DNA of 32,793 bases from Actinomycetota bacterium (GTDB taxonomy: Bacteria > Actinomycetota > Humimicrobiia > Humimicrobiales > Humimicrobiaceae). Made by a program: the position numbers and the translations under genes. The DNA lies in the NCBI GenBank assembly GCA_012837825.1, contig DUQM01000056.1:1-32793 (forward strand), written 5' to 3'. The notes below the pieces were generated by a model. That model was not told the origin of the DNA. It saw only the letters and a program-made list of their open reading frames with translations, and searched no databases. Below are positions 31,291 through 32,793 of the stretch, piece after piece (the stretch's first letter is position 1; every line of letters starts with the position of its first letter).

Positions 31291-31722
31291 CTATAGCCTA
31301 AGCAGCAATACCCCTGCAATTATAAGTATTATGCCCGAACCTTTATATATTGTTAGTTTTTCAGATAAAAAAAGTATGGAAATTGCAACAGTTATTAACG
31401 GAAATGCAGAGGTTATGGGCACAACTTTCGACGTTTCTCCAAGTTTTAGTGCATAATAATAAGCAAAATGCCCTATCAGTGTTGCAAATATGCCTTCAAG
31501 GCTTATAAAAGCAAAGCTCTTCAAGTCCACCTTTGCAAGCTCCCTGAAATCTCCTCTTATTAATATAACTATCAGCATGATTATAGCAACCACGAAACAT
31601 CTTATTGTAAAAGCTATATAAGGATTTGTTTTTGCAAGTCCGAGTTTTCCGAATATCGGAGCCATTCCCCAGAAAAGCATAGATATTAATGCCAGAACAA
31701 AAGGAAAAGTTTTAATGTTCAT
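31291..31722 (-). CDS. Half-size EamA/DMT-family transporter
   Basis: A 143-residue membrane protein with one EamA repeat of five helices (LISMLFWGMAPIFGKLGLAK; LEGIFATLIGHFAYYYALKL; VVPITSAFPLITVAISILFL; IILIIAGVLLL). Most drug/metabolite transporters have two such repeats (about 290 residues); half-size members are thought to work as dimers. The start is ATG 31722 with GGGAGG (31732-31727) 4 nt upstream. The in-frame ATG at 31734 overlaps that ribosome site and is rejected. Substrate unknown. Confidence 0.87.
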   Translation of the reverse strand: MNIKTFPFVLALISMLFWGMAPIFGKLGLAKTNPYIAFTIRCFVVAIIMLIVILIRGDFRELAKVDLKSFAFISLEGIFATLIGHFAYYYALKLGETSKVVPITSAFPLITVAISILFLSEKLTIYKGSGIILIIAGVLLLRL

Positions 31723-31893
31723 TATTCCTCCCATGTCCGTAATTTTCGATTATTTTTATAATACTTGTTTTTCTGGCAACCTCCAAACATATAAATTTAT
31801 TTTTAAGACATATCATGAAACAGCTATATTAAAAAAATATTTGAACTGTGATAATTTAATCATTGCGGAACAAAAGGAAAAGAAAAACATGTA

Positions 31894-32067
31894 ATGTCAT
31901 CACTTAAAATAGTCGTGCTTTTATTCTTGTGGATTACAATAATATGCTCAATTATTTTTGCAACTGATTTGCTATGGGTTAAACTGATATTGTTTATTGT
32001 AGCAATCGGAGTGTCAATTCATATCATGATACTAAAAACGTTTAAAGATAAAAAGGATGACTTATAA
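31894..32067 (+). CDS. Short DUF454 (YbaN)-like membrane protein, probably a C-terminal half
   Basis: A 57-residue protein with two hydrophobic helices (KIVVLLFLWITIICSIIFA; KLILFIVAIGVSIHIMIL) and a charged tail ending KDKKDDL. The pattern matches the C-terminal half of YbaN/DUF454 inner membrane proteins, which are normally about 115 residues. The N-terminal half with its PxLPTTPF motif is absent, and the frame is closed upstream by a stop at 31852. It may be a 5'-truncated relic or a real short variant. AAAGGA lies 16 nt upstream of the ATG, farther than usual. Its stop overlaps the convergent GntR gene by 6 nt. The rest of the 31723-31893 gap shows nothing recognisable. Confidence 0.5.
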   Translation: MSSLKIVVLLFLWITIICSIIFATDLLWVKLILFIVAIGVSIHIMILKTFKDKKDDL

Positions 32068-32793
32068 TTTTCTTCTAAGTATTGATTTATAACTCGTCTT
32101 GTAGATAGACCTCATATAAAGAACAGGCTTGCTATTTGGAAGAAAAACAGTTCTTATCCTCATATTTATCGGAGTGTTTTTTTTAACATTTAAAAGCTCA
32201 GATTCTTCTTTTGTTGTTAGAGTAGCAGTTATTATTTCTTCAGCATAATCCAGGGTAAGATTATATTTTTTCCCCAGAACTAAATAGAGAGACTGTTTTA
32301 ACCCTGTTTCTTCGAAATCTTTCTCTGAAAATCCCGGTACGAGATTACTGGACAGATAGTTTAAGTCAATTCCTGACGGTTCTCCATTTAGCAGACGAAG
32401 CCTTTTAAATTCAAATATCTCTTCTTCAGGGGACAATTTCAGTATTTCCTGAATTTCAGAGTCTGGAATGAGTTTTTTAAGTTCAAGTATTCTGGTCGAA
32501 GGTTTGAAGCCTTGTTTTATTGCCTCTTCTGTATAGCTCTGTATAATAAGAGAAACAGGTTCATAAAAATTTTTGCTTTTTACAAAAGTGCCCTTGCTCT
32601 GCTTGATTTCAAGCATATTCTTATTTATAAGGTCAGATATTGCACGACGTATTGTTATCCGACTTACACCCAGAACTTTCATAAACTCTTTTTCAGTAGG
32701 TAATTTTTCTCCTGGTTTAAGTTTTCCAGTTTCAATTAATTTCTGGATATATTCTTCTATCTGATAATAAATTGGAACCGGGATGTTTTTATC
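32062..32793 (-). CDS. GntR-family regulator with UTRA domain (HutC type), N-terminus outside window
   Basis: At least 243 residues are visible and the frame runs off the right edge, so the true start lies beyond it. The N-terminal winged helix is unmistakable (VPIYYQIEEYIQKLIETG; KLKPGEKLPTEKEF; SRITIRRAISDL). A UTRA effector-binding domain follows (about the last 165 residues; EIFEFKRLRLLNGEPSGIDL; KKNTPINMRIRTVFL). Such regulators usually repress catabolic or transport genes until a sugar, amino sugar or similar effector binds. A Met at 32682 is an internal residue of the DNA-binding domain, not the start. The target cannot be told from the window. Confidence 0.92.
   Translation of the reverse strand, partial: DKNIPVPIYYQIEEYIQKLIETGKLKPGEKLPTEKEFMKVLGVSRITIRRAISDLINKNMLEIKQSKGTFVKSKNFYEPVSLIIQSYTEEAIKQGFKPSTRILELKKLIPDSEIQEILKLSPEEEIFEFKRLRLLNGEPSGIDLNYLSSNLVPGFSEKDFEETGLKQSLYLVLGKKYNLTLDYAEEIITATLTTKEESELLNVKKNTPINMRIRTVFLPNSKPVLYMRSIYKTSYKSILRRKL

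Noticed and set aside
1-32793. CRISPR arrays, insertion sequences, tRNA or rRNA genes
   Set aside because: No regularly spaced repeats, transposase-like frames or recognisable structural RNA sequences were seen.

Overview
This is a low-GC (roughly one third G+C by eye) bacterial chromosome segment from what looks like an anaerobe. Supporting signs are a corrinoid/URO-D methyl-transfer cluster, FeoA/FeoB ferrous iron uptake, rubrerythrin, an Old Yellow Enzyme with an Fe-S cysteine motif, and a B12-binding-type radical SAM protein. I cannot place the phylum from sequence alone. Shine-Dalgarno sites are often GGAGG/GGGAGG only 4-9 nt from the start, and several genes appear to start with TTG. 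There are no rRNA or tRNA genes, no CRISPR array and no recognisable transposase.

Layout. 1-527 holds a strong terminator of an off-window gene and a decayed glutamate dehydrogenase relic. 528-1769 (minus) is an OYE-type flavin oxidoreductase. 1770-2424 is a long non-coding gap with a possible relic and tandem duplications. 2425-6717 carries a class I aminotransferase, a membrane-tethered trypsin-like protease with a zinc-ribbon tail, and a PAS-GGDEF-HD-GYP c-di-GMP protein. 6910-11694 is a catabolic-looking cluster: FAH-family hydrolase, two URO-D-family proteins, a corrinoid protein, and a class II aldolase with an unusual C-terminal helix. 11828-13658 pairs SurE with a YhaM-like OB-HD nuclease, and a minus-strand two-TM protein converges on them. 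14413-17565 is a ferrous-iron operon: operator, feoA, feoB, a small Cys-rich FeoB-associated protein, and a DtxR/MntR-family repressor. 17626-18000 contains an HD-GYP relic. 18001-21195 is a PadR-HAAS(DUF1700)-DUF4097-DUF2807-membrane protein operon closed by a clear terminator. 21376-23980 encodes an SPFH protein, a UPF0316 protein and a ZIP transporter. 24110-28979 has a radical SAM protein, rubrerythrin and Tex. 29004-32793 has an aldo/keto reductase, a tiny ORF, a TPM-domain protein, a half-size EamA transporter, a DUF454-like fragment and a GntR/UTRA regulator cut by the right edge.

How genes may work together. The clearest circuit is iron uptake: a perfect inverted repeat overlaps the promoter of feoA, and the last gene of the run is a metal-dependent repressor carrying the Cys-x2-Glu-His ligand set typical of iron sensors. 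The second is the PadR operon, where an inverted repeat lies between the -35 and -10 boxes. The corrinoid cluster has the corrinoid protein and two URO-D proteins but no MtaB/MttB-type methyltransferase in the window, so one URO-D protein may serve as the substrate methyltransferase.

Several gaps hold decayed coding sequence. The glutamate dehydrogenase and HD-GYP relics are identifiable; others are not. This suggests ongoing gene erosion.
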